From: Thermodesulfatator indicus DSM 15286
GTDB taxonomy: Bacteria > Desulfobacterota > Thermodesulfobacteria > Thermodesulfobacteriales > Thermodesulfatatoraceae
DNA: 64,000 bases
Direction of reading: 5' to 3'
Assembly: GCF_000217795.1 (NCBI RefSeq)
Contig: NC_015681.1
Location: 1,169,244 to 1,233,243 of the forward strand
Shown: positions 1 to 8,483 of the stretch, in pieces
Layout of the letters: every line of letters begins with the position of its first letter
How positions within the stretch are numbered: position 1 is the stretch's first letter
Made by a program: the position numbers and the translations under genes
The notes under the pieces: generated by a model
The model's input: the letters and a program-made list of their open reading frames with translations, nothing else
What the model was told of the DNA's origin: nothing
Databases searched by the model: none

Positions 1-1
1 G

Positions 2-481
2 ACAAAATTTTTGGTCTATTTTCCTAAAGCGCAGGCTATAGATCAACCTAAAAAAATCTTAGTTGGAAAATCTATCCCTATAGATTTAAGAGGACAGGGT
101 ACCATTTTAGTCGTAGATGATGAAAAAGAAATTAGACAATTCATTCGTTCAGTTCTTGAAGAACACGGTTACCGTGTAATTGAGGCCCAAAATGGATACG
201 AAGCTATTGAAATTTTTCAAGAGAAAGCGCATGAAATAGACCTAGTGCTCCTCGATTTAATTATGCCTGAAATGGATGGTAAAGATACTTTTTGGAATCT
301 AAAAAAGCTGTTACCAAATATAAGAGTTATACTTCTTACTGGTTACGTTGCAGATAGTACGGTACGTTCTATGCTGAATAACGGAGCCAGAGCTTTTTTG
401 ACCAAACCCTTTCGTCTTCAAGACTTATTAGTTGTAGTTAACCAGGTATTGACAGAGACAAAATATAGCGGAGCTTCTTAA
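2..481 (+). CDS. Hybrid sensor histidine kinase, C-terminal receiver domain (partial at left edge)
   Basis: The frame is open from base 2 (Thr-Lys-Phe-Leu-Val-Tyr-Phe-Pro), and this resembles the last strand of a histidine-kinase ATPase domain followed by a linker. The kinase proper therefore lies left of the window. The visible part is a complete CheY-like receiver: the acidic pair after ILVV, the phospho-acceptor Asp in LLDLIMPEMDG, a Thr in ILLTGY and the conserved Lys in LTKPF. Such a domain takes phosphate from its own kinase or passes it on in a relay. The stimulus cannot be read here. Starting the gene at the internal Leu/Met would give a lone receiver, which is less likely. Confidence 0.8.
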   Translation, partial: TKFLVYFPKAQAIDQPKKILVGKSIPIDLRGQGTILVVDDEKEIRQFIRSVLEEHGYRVIEAQNGYEAIEIFQEKAHEIDLVLLDLIMPEMDGKDTFWNLKKLLPNIRVILLTGYVADSTVRSMLNNGARAFLTKPFRLQDLLVVVNQVLTETKYSGAS

Positions 482-553
482 ACAAAGAAAATTTGCAAAA
501 AAGGGCAACGGAGTTTAAGCTTTTAGAAAAAAGAAAGAGAGAGGTGAATTTTT

Positions 554-1051
554 ATGGGTGGTCGCTCAAGGAAATCAGCCCTGCGCCAAAAGTTGGCCAA
601 ATATTATAGGGAAAGAGAAAATCCTCTGGCAGTAGGTTTTTTGCAGGAAGAGATTATCAAGCTAAATCGCGAACGTATGGATATGCTTAATGAAAACACG
701 GCTCTTTTGCAGGAGCGCCAGCAAAATATTCCGAAAGAAGGCGAAGAAGGAGAAAATGTTTCCAGGTTAGTTATTCGAAAATTTGGAAGTGAACCAGACA
801 AAAAGTTTATAAATAGGGCTTTTTATGAAGCTCTATATCCTATTACGCTAGAGTATCAATGTATTCCTCTTCATGCTATTTTTATCTGGTATCTCCAGGC
901 ACTAGAAATGGTTTATGGTGAAAAGGGTAATCAAGCTCATTTTAACCGTGTCCAAAAATGGATTAGGCGCTGGCTTACCAATTTGACCGAAGAAGACAAT
1001 ATGAAGCTAAAAAGTGAAATCGTAACCTGGATACTTAATAAATTTGCTTAA
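554..1051 (+). CDS. Hypothetical protein, 165 aa, not recognised
   Basis: I do not recognise a family. The ATG follows a GAGAGGTG ribosome site at 540-547. The first third is basic and probably helical, with a Glu/Arg/Leu-rich stretch around residues 30-60 that could form a coiled coil. The second half contains Trp/Tyr-rich helices and the dipeptide RRW. There is no signal peptide, membrane segment or Cys motif, so it is probably a soluble cytosolic protein. It lies 72 bases after the kinase and ends exactly at a strong hairpin terminator, so it may share a transcript with the kinase gene. Its role is unknown. Confidence 0.6.
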   Translation: MGGRSRKSALRQKLAKYYRERENPLAVGFLQEEIIKLNRERMDMLNENTALLQERQQNIPKEGEEGENVSRLVIRKFGSEPDKKFINRAFYEALYPITLEYQCIPLHAIFIWYLQALEMVYGEKGNQAHFNRVQKWIRRWLTNLTEEDNMKLKSEIVTWILNKFA

Positions 1052-1076
1052 GAGAAGGCGCTTTTGCGCCTTCTCT
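1051..1076. terminator. Bidirectional intrinsic terminator
   Basis: An 11-bp perfect stem, AGAGAAGGCGC with GCGCCTTCTCT, closes a TTTT loop between the convergent 165-aa gene and thiC. The hairpin touches the stop codons on both sides, so it can end transcription from either direction. Confidence 0.85.
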
Positions 1077-2380
1077 TATTCATCCTTGGAAAAGAACTTT
1101 TTAAGCTTAGCTCTTTCAAAAACTTTTATAGCGCAATACTCTCCGCACATAGTGCAGGCTTTCCCTTTAGATACCCCACCTTCTTTACGGTAATGTTTAG
1201 CTTTTTCTGGATCGATAGAAAGTCTTATTTGTTCTTCCCAGTCAAGCCGAGCCCTGGCTTTAGCCATAGCGATATCCTTTTCAATTGCGCCAGGGACGCC
1301 TTTTACGATATCTGCCGCATGTCCCGCTATGCGAGCGGCAATTACTCCTTCACGTACATCTTCTACAGTGGGCAGTCTTAAATGTTCGGCCGGTGTAACA
1401 TAACATAAAAAATCTGCTCCTGCGGCCGCAGCAATTGCTCCTCCTATGGCACAGCCGATGTGGTCATATCCAGGAGCAATATCAGTAACCAGTGGCCCTA
1501 ATACATAGAAAGGTGCTCCATGACATATACGCTTTTCAAGTTTGACATTAGTTTCCACTTGGTCTAACGGTACATGACCTGGTCCTTCAATCATTACCTG
1601 AACACCAGCTTCCCAAGCTTGTAAGGTAAGCTCTCCGAGGATTATTAACTCCTGAATCTGGGGACCATCGGTAGCATCGGCTAAACAGCCGGGCCTTATG
1701 CCATCACCAAGAGAAAGAGTTATGTCATATTCTTTGGCTATAGCTAGAAGATCGTCAAAATTTTCGTAAAAAGGGTTTTCTTTATCATTATAAACCATCC
1801 ACTCTACTAAAAATGAACCCCCTCGAGAAACTACACCTAAAATTCTTTGTGAATAATTAAAGCGTTCTAATACCGTTCTGGTAACCCCGCAGTGTATAGT
1901 CATAAAATCAATGCCGTCTTCGGCTTGTTTTTCAATTACTTTGAACATGTGATCAACAGTCATTTCAACGATAGATTTATTATTTTGGACTGTTTCTACA
2001 GCTACTTGATAAATAGGTACTGTTCCCAAGGGGACAGGGCAGTTTTCTCTAATTTTTTTGCGTATTTCATCGAGTGGCCCTCCTGTGGAGAGATCCATAA
2101 TGGCATCGGCTCCAGCAGCTAAAGCAGCCTTTAATTTTTCAAGTTCGGGTTCTGGTTCAGGAAAGTCTCGAGAAGTCCCAATATTGGCGTTTACTTTGGT
2201 ACGCAAGCCTTCTCCAATAGCTCCGGGTCGCGAAAGCCTGAATTTTTTGTTAGCAGGAATTACGGCTTTTCCTTCAGCCACTAGTTTGCGAAGTTTTTCT
2301 GGCTCAATCCCTTCAGCCAAAGCACAAATTTCTATTTCTTTGGTTATTATGCCTTTTTGGGCTTGTTCTTTAATGGTCAT
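1076..2380 (-). CDS. thiC: Phosphomethylpyrimidine synthase ThiC
   Basis: ThiC is the radical-SAM enzyme that rearranges aminoimidazole ribotide to hydroxymethylpyrimidine phosphate, the pyrimidine half of thiamine. At 434 aa it is the short form lacking the long N-terminal extension of the E. coli enzyme. Diagnostic stretches are [36 protein letters not shown] and [11 protein letters not shown]-terminal Cys cluster (CTMCGEYC, about residues 408-416) would hold the 4Fe-4S centre. No other thiamine genes are nearby. I looked for a TPP riboswitch in the upstream gap (2381-2515) and saw none of its conserved segments, which is unusual for thiC. Confidence 0.95.
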   Translation of the reverse strand: MTIKEQAQKGIITKEIEICALAEGIEPEKLRKLVAEGKAVIPANKKFRLSRPGAIGEGLRTKVNANIGTSRDFPEPEPELEKLKAALAAGADAIMDLSTGGPLDEIRKKIRENCPVPLGTVPIYQVAVETVQNNKSIVEMTVDHMFKVIEKQAEDGIDFMTIHCGVTRTVLERFNYSQRILGVVSRGGSFLVEWMVYNDKENPFYENFDDLLAIAKEYDITLSLGDGIRPGCLADATDGPQIQELIILGELTLQAWEAGVQVMIEGPGHVPLDQVETNVKLEKRICHGAPFYVLGPLVTDIAPGYDHIGCAIGGAIAAAAGADFLCYVTPAEHLRLPTVEDVREGVIAARIAGHAADIVKGVPGAIEKDIAMAKARARLDWEEQIRLSIDPEKAKHYRKEGGVSKGKACTMCGEYCAIKVFERAKLKKFFSKDE

Positions 2381-2549
2381 ATTAAACCTCTCGAATGATT
2401 TAACCCCAAAATTTACTCTGATGGCTGAAATCTAACAACACGTTAAGTTTTTTAAGGAATCAAAATTTTGCCTGTCCCTTCAAGTTATTTGCTAAAATCC
2501 AAATCCTTGCTTAAAATTGGAATTTTTCATAAGTAAGGGAGGTGTTCCC

Positions 2550-3461
2550 ATGCGGCATGTAACTAGAGTTTTTGACCTGACTACTGAAGAATTAAATCAT
2601 GTGATTGACCGCGCCCTTCGTCTCAAAGCTGATTTTAAAAAAGGAGAAACAAGAAGAAGCCTTATCGGTAAAATATTGGGTCTTCTTTTTGAAAAACATT
2701 CCACTCGTACCAGAGTTTCCTTTGAAGCAGGCATGCAAAAGCTTGGTGGCTCAAGTATTTATTTGTCACGGCGCGACCTTCAGCTTGACCGGGGAGAACC
2801 TTTAAAAGACACGGCCCGAGTTCTTTCCCGTTACGTAGATGCTATTTGTGTGCGGACTTATGGCCAGGAAGTGGTTGAAGAGCTGGCCCGCTGGGCCAGT
2901 ATCCCGGTGATAAACGGCCTTTCTGATAAACATCATCCTTGCCAGGGCATGTCTGACGTGATGACGGTTATTGAAAAGAAGGGAGACATAACGAGACTTA
3001 AAGTGGCCTGGGTAGGAGACGGAAACAACGTAGCTCATTCCTGGATTGAGATGGCCGCCCGCCTGGGTTTCCATCTGGTTCTTGCCTGCCCCGAGGGTTA
3101 TGACCCCGACCTCCAAATTATAGAAGAAGCTCGCCAGGTGGCGCAAAAGCCCATCGAAGTGGTTAGAGATCCAAAAGAGGCGGTGAAAGACGCCCAGGTG
3201 ATTAACACTGACGTTTGGGCCAGTATGGGCCAGGAAGAAGAAGCCGAAAAGAGAAAAGAGATTTTTGCTCCTTACCAGGTAAACGAGGAACTTTTAAAAT
3301 ACGCCGCCCCAGAGGCCATCGTGCTTCATTGTTTGCCTGCTCATCGCGGAGAGGAAATTGCCGAAGAAGTACTTGAAGGCCCACAATCTGTAGTCTGGGA
3401 TCAAGCGGAAAACAAGATGTGGCTGCATATGGCCCTTCTTGAATGGCTGCTGGCAGGCTAA
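2550..3461 (+). CDS. argF: Ornithine carbamoyltransferase
   Basis: The enzyme makes citrulline from ornithine and carbamoyl phosphate in arginine synthesis. The carbamoyl-phosphate loop STRTR is near residue 50, the HPCQ motif is near 130, and the ornithine-site motif HCLPAHRGEE lies near the C-terminus. The 303-aa length is normal. I chose the ATG at 2550 because GGGAGG lies just upstream and the protein then starts MRHVTRVFDLT, as in homologues; an in-frame start at 2517 would add 11 unlikely residues. The stop is 9 bases before the next gene, so the two are probably cotranscribed. Confidence 0.95.
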   Translation: MRHVTRVFDLTTEELNHVIDRALRLKADFKKGETRRSLIGKILGLLFEKHSTRTRVSFEAGMQKLGGSSIYLSRRDLQLDRGEPLKDTARVLSRYVDAICVRTYGQEVVEELARWASIPVINGLSDKHHPCQGMSDVMTVIEKKGDITRLKVAWVGDGNNVAHSWIEMAARLGFHLVLACPEGYDPDLQIIEEARQVAQKPIEVVRDPKEAVKDAQVINTDVWASMGQEEEAEKRKEIFAPYQVNEELLKYAAPEAIVLHCLPAHRGEEIAEEVLEGPQSVVWDQAENKMWLHMALLEWLLAG

Positions 3462-3470
3462 AATTAATTT

Positions 3471-6284
3471 ATGGCCCAAATAAAAGCGCTTCCTTCCCGC
3501 GATTTTCTAAAAAACCTTTTGGCGCATGTCTCCGAAGAGGAACTTTTCTCCCCTAAAACCACTTTTGTTTTTCCCACCAGGCGGGCAGGCCTTTATTTTC
3601 GTCATTATCTCTTTGAAAAGAGAAAAGCGCCAGGGCTTCTGCCCCGCATAATCAGCATTGCCGACTTAACCGCTGAGCTTGCCACTTTACTTGACCAGCG
3701 TCCTCTAATCACCCGGGCTGATCAGGCCTGGGTTCTCTGGGAGATAACCAGAGAAATGCCTTTTTTTGAGAAGATAACCCAGAGTTTTGATCATTTTTTC
3801 CCCTGGGGCCTGCGCTTAGCTGAAATACTAGACCTCTTTGAACGTGAGCTAATAGACGCCAAAAATATCATCTATCCTCCAGAAGAGGAACTTCCCTTTG
3901 AGGCCAGGCTCTTTGCTTCGCACCTTGGAGATATACAAAGGGCCTTTCGCGAGCGCTTAAAGGAAATGCAGGTCATTACTTCTGGGGAACGGATAAGAAC
4001 GCTAGCTGAAAATATAGACCGTATTCCTAATTTTCCGGGAGCCCTTCATCTGGTAGGCTTTTTCGTGCTTACCAAGGCCGAGCAAAAAATATTCAAGACC
4101 TGGCTTAACAACGGGGCCATGCTCTGGTGGCGCCTTGAAGGGCAGGAGTTTTCTGAAATTTACCACGAACTAGAAAGGGCCTTTGGCCAAAAGGCTGAAA
4201 TAATTTCTTCTGAAGAAAAGCGGCCTGAATTTCATTTTTACGAAGCTCCTGACGTGCACCATGAATTAAGGGCGGTTAAAGAACGCTTACCCAAAGAAGT
4301 AAAAACCCCTGATGATACATTAATTCTTCTTTGTGTGGCCGGACATTTAATTCCCCTACTTTATGAATTGCCAGAAGACATGCCGGTAAATATAACTCTT
4401 GGGTATCCTCTGTTTCGCACTCCCCTGGCCCAGCTTTTTCTTTTATTTGCTGAGCTAAGAGAAAGTTTTCATCAGGAGGAAGTTTATATTCCGGCCTATT
4501 TAAAGTTGATAAAACATCCTTATCTTAAAGGGCTTAAATTTCAAGGCAAAGAGGCCCTTTGTTTTTTCCACGAGCTGGAAAAGACTCTAAGGGAACACGG
4601 AAGCCCTTATCTTTCACTTGAGGAAATAGAAAATTTAGCTGAAAACGAAGACCTTTCTCGGTTTCTTTCCTGGTTTCACCGAGAGTTTTTAAAGCCCTGG
4701 TTTAACCTTAACACCACCCAGGGTTTAGCTACAGCCCTGCGAAAGCTTGTCAAAGAGTGTACTCGGGTGAGGCTTCCGGCCCTGGCTGAAGACACCCCTG
4801 AAACCCTGCTTGAGAAGGCCTTTTTATATGCCTTTGAAACTGAGATTCTGCCAAGCCTTGAAAAGGTCTCTTTTGCTACCCAAAAATTAAGACCGCACAC
4901 CCTTTTTACCTTTTTAAAAGAACTTTTGCGAAACATAAGGGCACCTTTTGAAGGAGAACCGCTAGAAGGCCTTCAAATAATGGGTCTTCTTGAAACCAGG
5001 CTTCTTTCTTTCAAGCGCATCTTTGTGCTTGATGCCAATGAGGATTACCTCCCTTCAGTGGAAGAAGTAAATCCCCTTTTACCAGAAGGCCTAAAGCCAA
5101 TACTTGGCCTCCCTCCTCGTGAGCGAGAAGAACTAATTGAAAGGCACCACTTCTTTGCTCTGGTGAGGGGAGCCCAAAAAGTCCATATCTTTTATCAGAG
5201 CGCCATAAGTGGAAAAGGCGAGGCCCTCGGGAAAAAACTTAGAAGCCGCTATGTGGAAAGGCTCATCTGGGAAGAAGAACAGAGGCTTAAAAGGCTTGCT
5301 CCTGAAAAGGTAACTTTTATTCCTTTAAAATTTGACCCTGCTGTTTTTAGCCGTAAGGAATCTATCCTCAAGGGACAGGCAGAAAAAGAAGCGGTGGAAA
5401 AGATACTTTCTGGGAGAAAGCACGGGATTTCGCCGTCTTTATTGAATACTTACCTTTTGTGTCCGGTGATGTTTTACTTTAAATATATTTTAGGCCTTAA
5501 GCCCACGGAAAAAATAGCAGACTTTGACGCCAAAGAACTCGGAGAAATTGTCCACACAGCACTTGAAGAATATTTTAGGCCTTATATTCAAAAACTTTAT
5601 CTCCCCCGCGAAGACAACGACCCTGAGCGGCTGATAAGCTACTTTCAAGAATTTTTTAGACTGAAAAATCTTTACACTATTTTAGGCCCTGAAAGGCGTT
5701 TTTTTGTAGAAGAAACCGCTATTTTCAGACTTAAACGATATCTTGAGTTCCTGGAAATCAAGTTCCCTCAAGGCTTCGTTATCTTAGACCTGGAAAAAGA
5801 ATATCATAAGGAATTTCAGGGTTTTAAGCTCGGGGGCAAACTTGACCGCTTGGAGAAAAGGGAAGAAAAGACCTTTGTGCTTGACTATAAAACCGGTACG
5901 TTTTTAAAGACCCTTTCCGCCAATCACCTGAAAGAAAAACTTTTTCAATATGACCCGCCGGCAAACTTTGATGCCGAAAGCTTTTACGAGTTTCAGGAGA
6001 TGCTTCCCGACCTCCAGCTTTTTCTCTATCTTTTCATTGTGGATGCCGATAACGCTGCTTATCTCCAGCTAGCTTCGGGAAACAAAAGTTACATAGAAAA
6101 GCCTCTTTTTAGTGACAGAATAACGCCAGAAGAAGCCCAGGAATTTATGACTTTTAAATTCCCGCGTCTGCTTGAGTTTCTTTTGCGGCATATGATAGAA
6201 TCCGATGCCTTTTACGCCGCGAGAGATGAAAAGACTTGCAGTTTTTGTGACTACAGCCTGGCCTGTGAGTGCGCCCGCAAATAG
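3471..6284 (+). CDS. AddB-like PD-(D/E)XK nuclease / inactive helicase subunit
   Basis: This 937-aa protein looks like the AddB subunit of an AddAB-type recombination nuclease, which processes double-strand breaks. The N-terminal part has the VFPTRRAGLYFR segment typical of the degenerate helicase half. The C-terminal part is a RecB-type nuclease: ELGEIVHTALEEYF, GKLDRLE, VLDYKTG and the QLFLYLF helix. A Cys in LLCPVMF and the C-terminal CSFCDYSLACEC can form the 4Fe-4S staple seen in AddB and related nucleases. The expected AddA helicase partner does not follow; a Y1 transposase lies downstream instead. Confidence 0.8.
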   Translation: MAQIKALPSRDFLKNLLAHVSEEELFSPKTTFVFPTRRAGLYFRHYLFEKRKAPGLLPRIISIADLTAELATLLDQRPLITRADQAWVLWEITREMPFFEKITQSFDHFFPWGLRLAEILDLFERELIDAKNIIYPPEEELPFEARLFASHLGDIQRAFRERLKEMQVITSGERIRTLAENIDRIPNFPGALHLVGFFVLTKAEQKIFKTWLNNGAMLWWRLEGQEFSEIYHELERAFGQKAEIISSEEKRPEFHFYEAPDVHHELRAVKERLPKEVKTPDDTLILLCVAGHLIPLLYELPEDMPVNITLGYPLFRTPLAQLFLLFAELRESFHQEEVYIPAYLKLIKHPYLKGLKFQGKEALCFFHELEKTLREHGSPYLSLEEIENLAENEDLSRFLSWFHREFLKPWFNLNTTQGLATALRKLVKECTRVRLPALAEDTPETLLEKAFLYAFETEILPSLEKVSFATQKLRPHTLFTFLKELLRNIRAPFEGEPLEGLQIMGLLETRLLSFKRIFVLDANEDYLPSVEEVNPLLPEGLKPILGLPPREREELIERHHFFALVRGAQKVHIFYQSAISGKGEALGKKLRSRYVERLIWEEEQRLKRLAPEKVTFIPLKFDPAVFSRKESILKGQAEKEAVEKILSGRKHGISPSLLNTYLLCPVMFYFKYILGLKPTEKIADFDAKELGEIVHTALEEYFRPYIQKLYLPREDNDPERLISYFQEFFRLKNLYTILGPERRFFVEETAIFRLKRYLEFLEIKFPQGFVILDLEKEYHKEFQGFKLGGKLDRLEKREEKTFVLDYKTGTFLKTLSANHLKEKLFQYDPPANFDAESFYEFQEMLPDLQLFLYLFIVDADNAAYLQLASGNKSYIEKPLFSDRITPEEAQEFMTFKFPRLLEFLLRHMIESDAFYAARDEKTCSFCDYSLACECARK

Positions 6285-6407
6285 CTTTATCCTGCTAGGA
6301 GTTGAGTATTAAAAAGTGTCGTGCCAAGGCGACGCCGTTGCCGCGACAATCTCAGGTCTTTTTTTGTTGGCGCTAGGATTACTTTTTCTGCTCGCAATTT
6401 TGTCTAA

Positions 6408-7268
6408 TTATAAGAAAGCTATTCCCGTTTTTGTATAAGCTAGTTTTGTTATTTTTTTCTCTCGTTTGCGCCTGAGGAAATTTTTTAACCTGGCGGCTGC
6501 ATTTTCCAGAAAACCCCTGCTTCCGATAGCTAGACTTTCTGTAAAAAAAACGATCCTTTGTCTAAAATTTTCGCCTGTCCCTATTTCTGGTTCTCCAAGC
6601 CTGCCCTTGCCATAAACAAACTTCCGCAAAAGTTCTAATTTCTCTTTCTCGGTTTTGCCTTCATACCGCGGAAGGCCAAGGTCAAGCGACAGAAAAGTTT
6701 TGCCTGTCCCTATTCTTGCTCTGTATCCCAGCGAGCACCAGCGGTAGTCCTCTGGCTTTTCCACAATCCCAGCCCGCACCGGGTTAAGTTCAATGTAAGC
6801 CAGGCAATTAAGCAGAGCCTCCCCGGTTTCAATGATTACGGACTTAAACCTGTCAGCCCAAAAGTAACCTTTGCGGTCAACGCGCTTGTTATACCAGCGT
6901 GAAAAGCGCTGTTTGATGTCCTGGACGTATCGAGAAAGATTTCCAAGCCTTTTCCGCCATTTTTTGAGCACCTCTTCGTAGAAGAAAATTTTGCGTTTCT
7001 CGCCGTAGTAGAGGCGAATGCGGCGTTTTACTTCTTCGTCAGAGAACTGGTCTTCAGGGAGCATGCGGCAGAGGAGATGGAAATGGTTACCCATAATGGC
7101 GAAGCCATAAACTTCGACGAAATAGACCTGCGAGAGCCAACTAATAAGATGGAGTAAGTGTTCTTTTTCTTCGTCGCCGAGGACATGGTGGCCGGGCAAG
7201 GCGGTGCGGGAGATTACATGATAAGCGGCTCGTGGATCATCCATAAAAAACCGAGGGATACGTGGCAT
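6408..7268 (-). CDS. REP-associated tyrosine transposase (Y1/HUH family, RAYT)
   Basis: A Y1_Tnp single-strand nuclease of the RAYT type, which acts on short palindromic repeats. Evidence: MPRIPRFF start, YHVISRT, and the metal-binding HUH motif in MGNHFHLL. The helix YVQDIKQRFSRWYNKR carries candidate catalytic tyrosines, followed by GYFWADRFKS and the LAYIELNPVRAGIV block. I place the start at 7268 because AGGAGG lies 6 bases upstream on the minus strand. The longer open frame to 7382 reads through two GGGACAGGCAAAA motif copies as repeated GTGK. Two further copies lie inside the gene, again read as GTGK/GTGE. The motif recurs across the window. Confidence 0.85.
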   Translation of the reverse strand: MPRIPRFFMDDPRAAYHVISRTALPGHHVLGDEEKEHLLHLISWLSQVYFVEVYGFAIMGNHFHLLCRMLPEDQFSDEEVKRRIRLYYGEKRKIFFYEEVLKKWRKRLGNLSRYVQDIKQRFSRWYNKRVDRKGYFWADRFKSVIIETGEALLNCLAYIELNPVRAGIVEKPEDYRWCSLGYRARIGTGKTFLSLDLGLPRYEGKTEKEKLELLRKFVYGKGRLGEPEIGTGENFRQRIVFFTESLAIGSRGFLENAAARLKNFLRRKREKKITKLAYTKTGIAFL

Positions 7269-7288
7269 AAGAGACCTCCTTAAAGTTT

Positions 7289-7346
7289 TTTTGCCTGTCC
7301 CTTTTATCGGCAGAATTTTGGGATAACTGAAATTTTTGCCTGTCCC
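7289..7346. repeat. Two direct copies of the GGGACAGGCAAAA motif upstream of the RAYT gene
   Basis: Copies lie at 7289-7301 and 7334-7346, both minus-strand, each followed by A-rich sequence, 45 bases apart. They sit between the divergent RAYT and radical-SAM genes. More complete or near-complete copies occur at 2466-2478, 6568-6581, 6698-6710, 10033-10045, 14726-14738, 21565-21577, 29911-29921 and 58558-58568. This reads as a dispersed family linked to the transposase. Confidence 0.7.
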
Positions 7347-7382
7347 TTTTATTATCCGGAACGTAAGGTAGACTAAAACCAA

Positions 7383-8483
7383 ATGTTATCAGGCATAAAA
7401 AATCTATACGTCTCAGAAGAAGTAAAGGATTACCCTTACACAAAAGAGATATTAGATCGCCTAAAACTTGAACCAATTATCTTACCCACTGGTGAAAAAC
7501 CGCCTAAACCCTTGGCCTCATGGCCAGAAGTTCTTTCTTGGGGTAAAAAGACTCTTTTTCTCACGGCCTACAAAGGTCGTTTTTTTCGTCCCTGTCCGGG
7601 CACCAAGTGTTATCTATGCTGTGGCTACCAAATTTTTCATATTGGCCAGGGCTGCTATCTTGACTGCACTTATTGCATTCTTCAGGCCTATTTTAACGAA
7701 CCCTGGCTTACTTTTTTTGTGAACGTGCTCTCAGATGGCCTGAAGCAGTTAGAAGAAGGCCTTGCGAGCCGCCCTTTTACCCGCATTGGCACGGGCGAAT
7801 TTACCGATAGCATGATCCTTGAACCTATAACTCGCTTAAATCCAAGGCTTGTGGAATTTTTCGCCAGGCAAAATAAAGGGGTCTTGGAGCTAAAAACTAA
7901 AACTATTTTCATTGATGACCTTGAAGGTCTTAAACATAACCGGCGTACTATCATTGCCTGGTCCCTTAACGCACCATCTATAGTTGAACGTGAAGAAAAA
8001 GGTGCTCCAAGCCTTACCGAGCGTTTAAAAGCCGCGCAAAAGGTTTCAGCCTGGGGGTATCCTGTGGCCTTCCATTTTGACCCTGTTATCCGTTTCCCAG
8101 GTTGGCAGGAAGAATACACCAGGGTAATAACCGAACTTTTTAAATTTGTGCCGGCGGAAAATATCGTCTGGATAAGCCTTGGTAGCCTTCGCTTTATGTC
8201 AGAACTTAAAGAAATCGCCTACGCGAGATTTCCTCATACAAGCATTTTTAGCGACGAATTCGTAATAGGCCTTGACGGAAAAAGACGCTACTTCAGGCCA
8301 CTTCGGGTTGAGCTTTATCGGCATCTTTATCGCGAAATCAGAAAGCAGGCCAAAGACGTGTGTGTGTATCTTTGTATGGAAAGCCCGGAAATATGGCGTG
8401 AGTCCTTTGGGTTCACTCCTTTAGAGCTTGGTGGGCTTCCACATATGTTAGACGAAGCAGCCAAGAAGGTATGCGGTTTTTGA
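7383..8483 (+). CDS. SPL-like radical SAM protein (spore photoproduct lyase family)
   Basis: The protein carries the radical-SAM cysteines in CYLDCTYCILQAYF (about residues 91-104), preceded by CPGTKCYLCCGYQIFHIGQG, an arrangement typical of SplB-like proteins. RIGTGEFTDS and KTKTIFIDDL are further family signatures. Family members reductively cleave S-adenosylmethionine; the best known repairs spore photoproduct in UV-damaged DNA. This organism shows no sign of making spores, so the substrate may be another lesion. The 366-aa length is normal for the family. Its last bases overlap the cytochrome gene, so the two are translationally coupled. Confidence 0.8.
   Translation: MLSGIKNLYVSEEVKDYPYTKEILDRLKLEPIILPTGEKPPKPLASWPEVLSWGKKTLFLTAYKGRFFRPCPGTKCYLCCGYQIFHIGQGCYLDCTYCILQAYFNEPWLTFFVNVLSDGLKQLEEGLASRPFTRIGTGEFTDSMILEPITRLNPRLVEFFARQNKGVLELKTKTIFIDDLEGLKHNRRTIIAWSLNAPSIVEREEKGAPSLTERLKAAQKVSAWGYPVAFHFDPVIRFPGWQEEYTRVITELFKFVPAENIVWISLGSLRFMSELKEIAYARFPHTSIFSDEFVIGLDGKRRYFRPLRVELYRHLYREIRKQAKDVCVYLCMESPEIWRESFGFTPLELGGLPHMLDEAAKKVCGF

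Noticed and set aside
1064-1381. A 105-aa open frame opposite the thiC 3' end
   Set aside because: It is the antisense shadow of ThiC, begins inside the terminator and has no ribosome site.
2381-2549. TPP riboswitch upstream of thiC or argF
   Set aside because: I looked on both strands for the conserved CTGAGA and ACCTGA segments with the expected folding and found none; the spacer instead holds a GGGACAGGC motif copy.
7269-7382. N-terminal extension of the transposase
   Set aside because: The extra residues are only the translated GGGACAGGCAAAA repeats, and AGGAGG marks the start at 7268.
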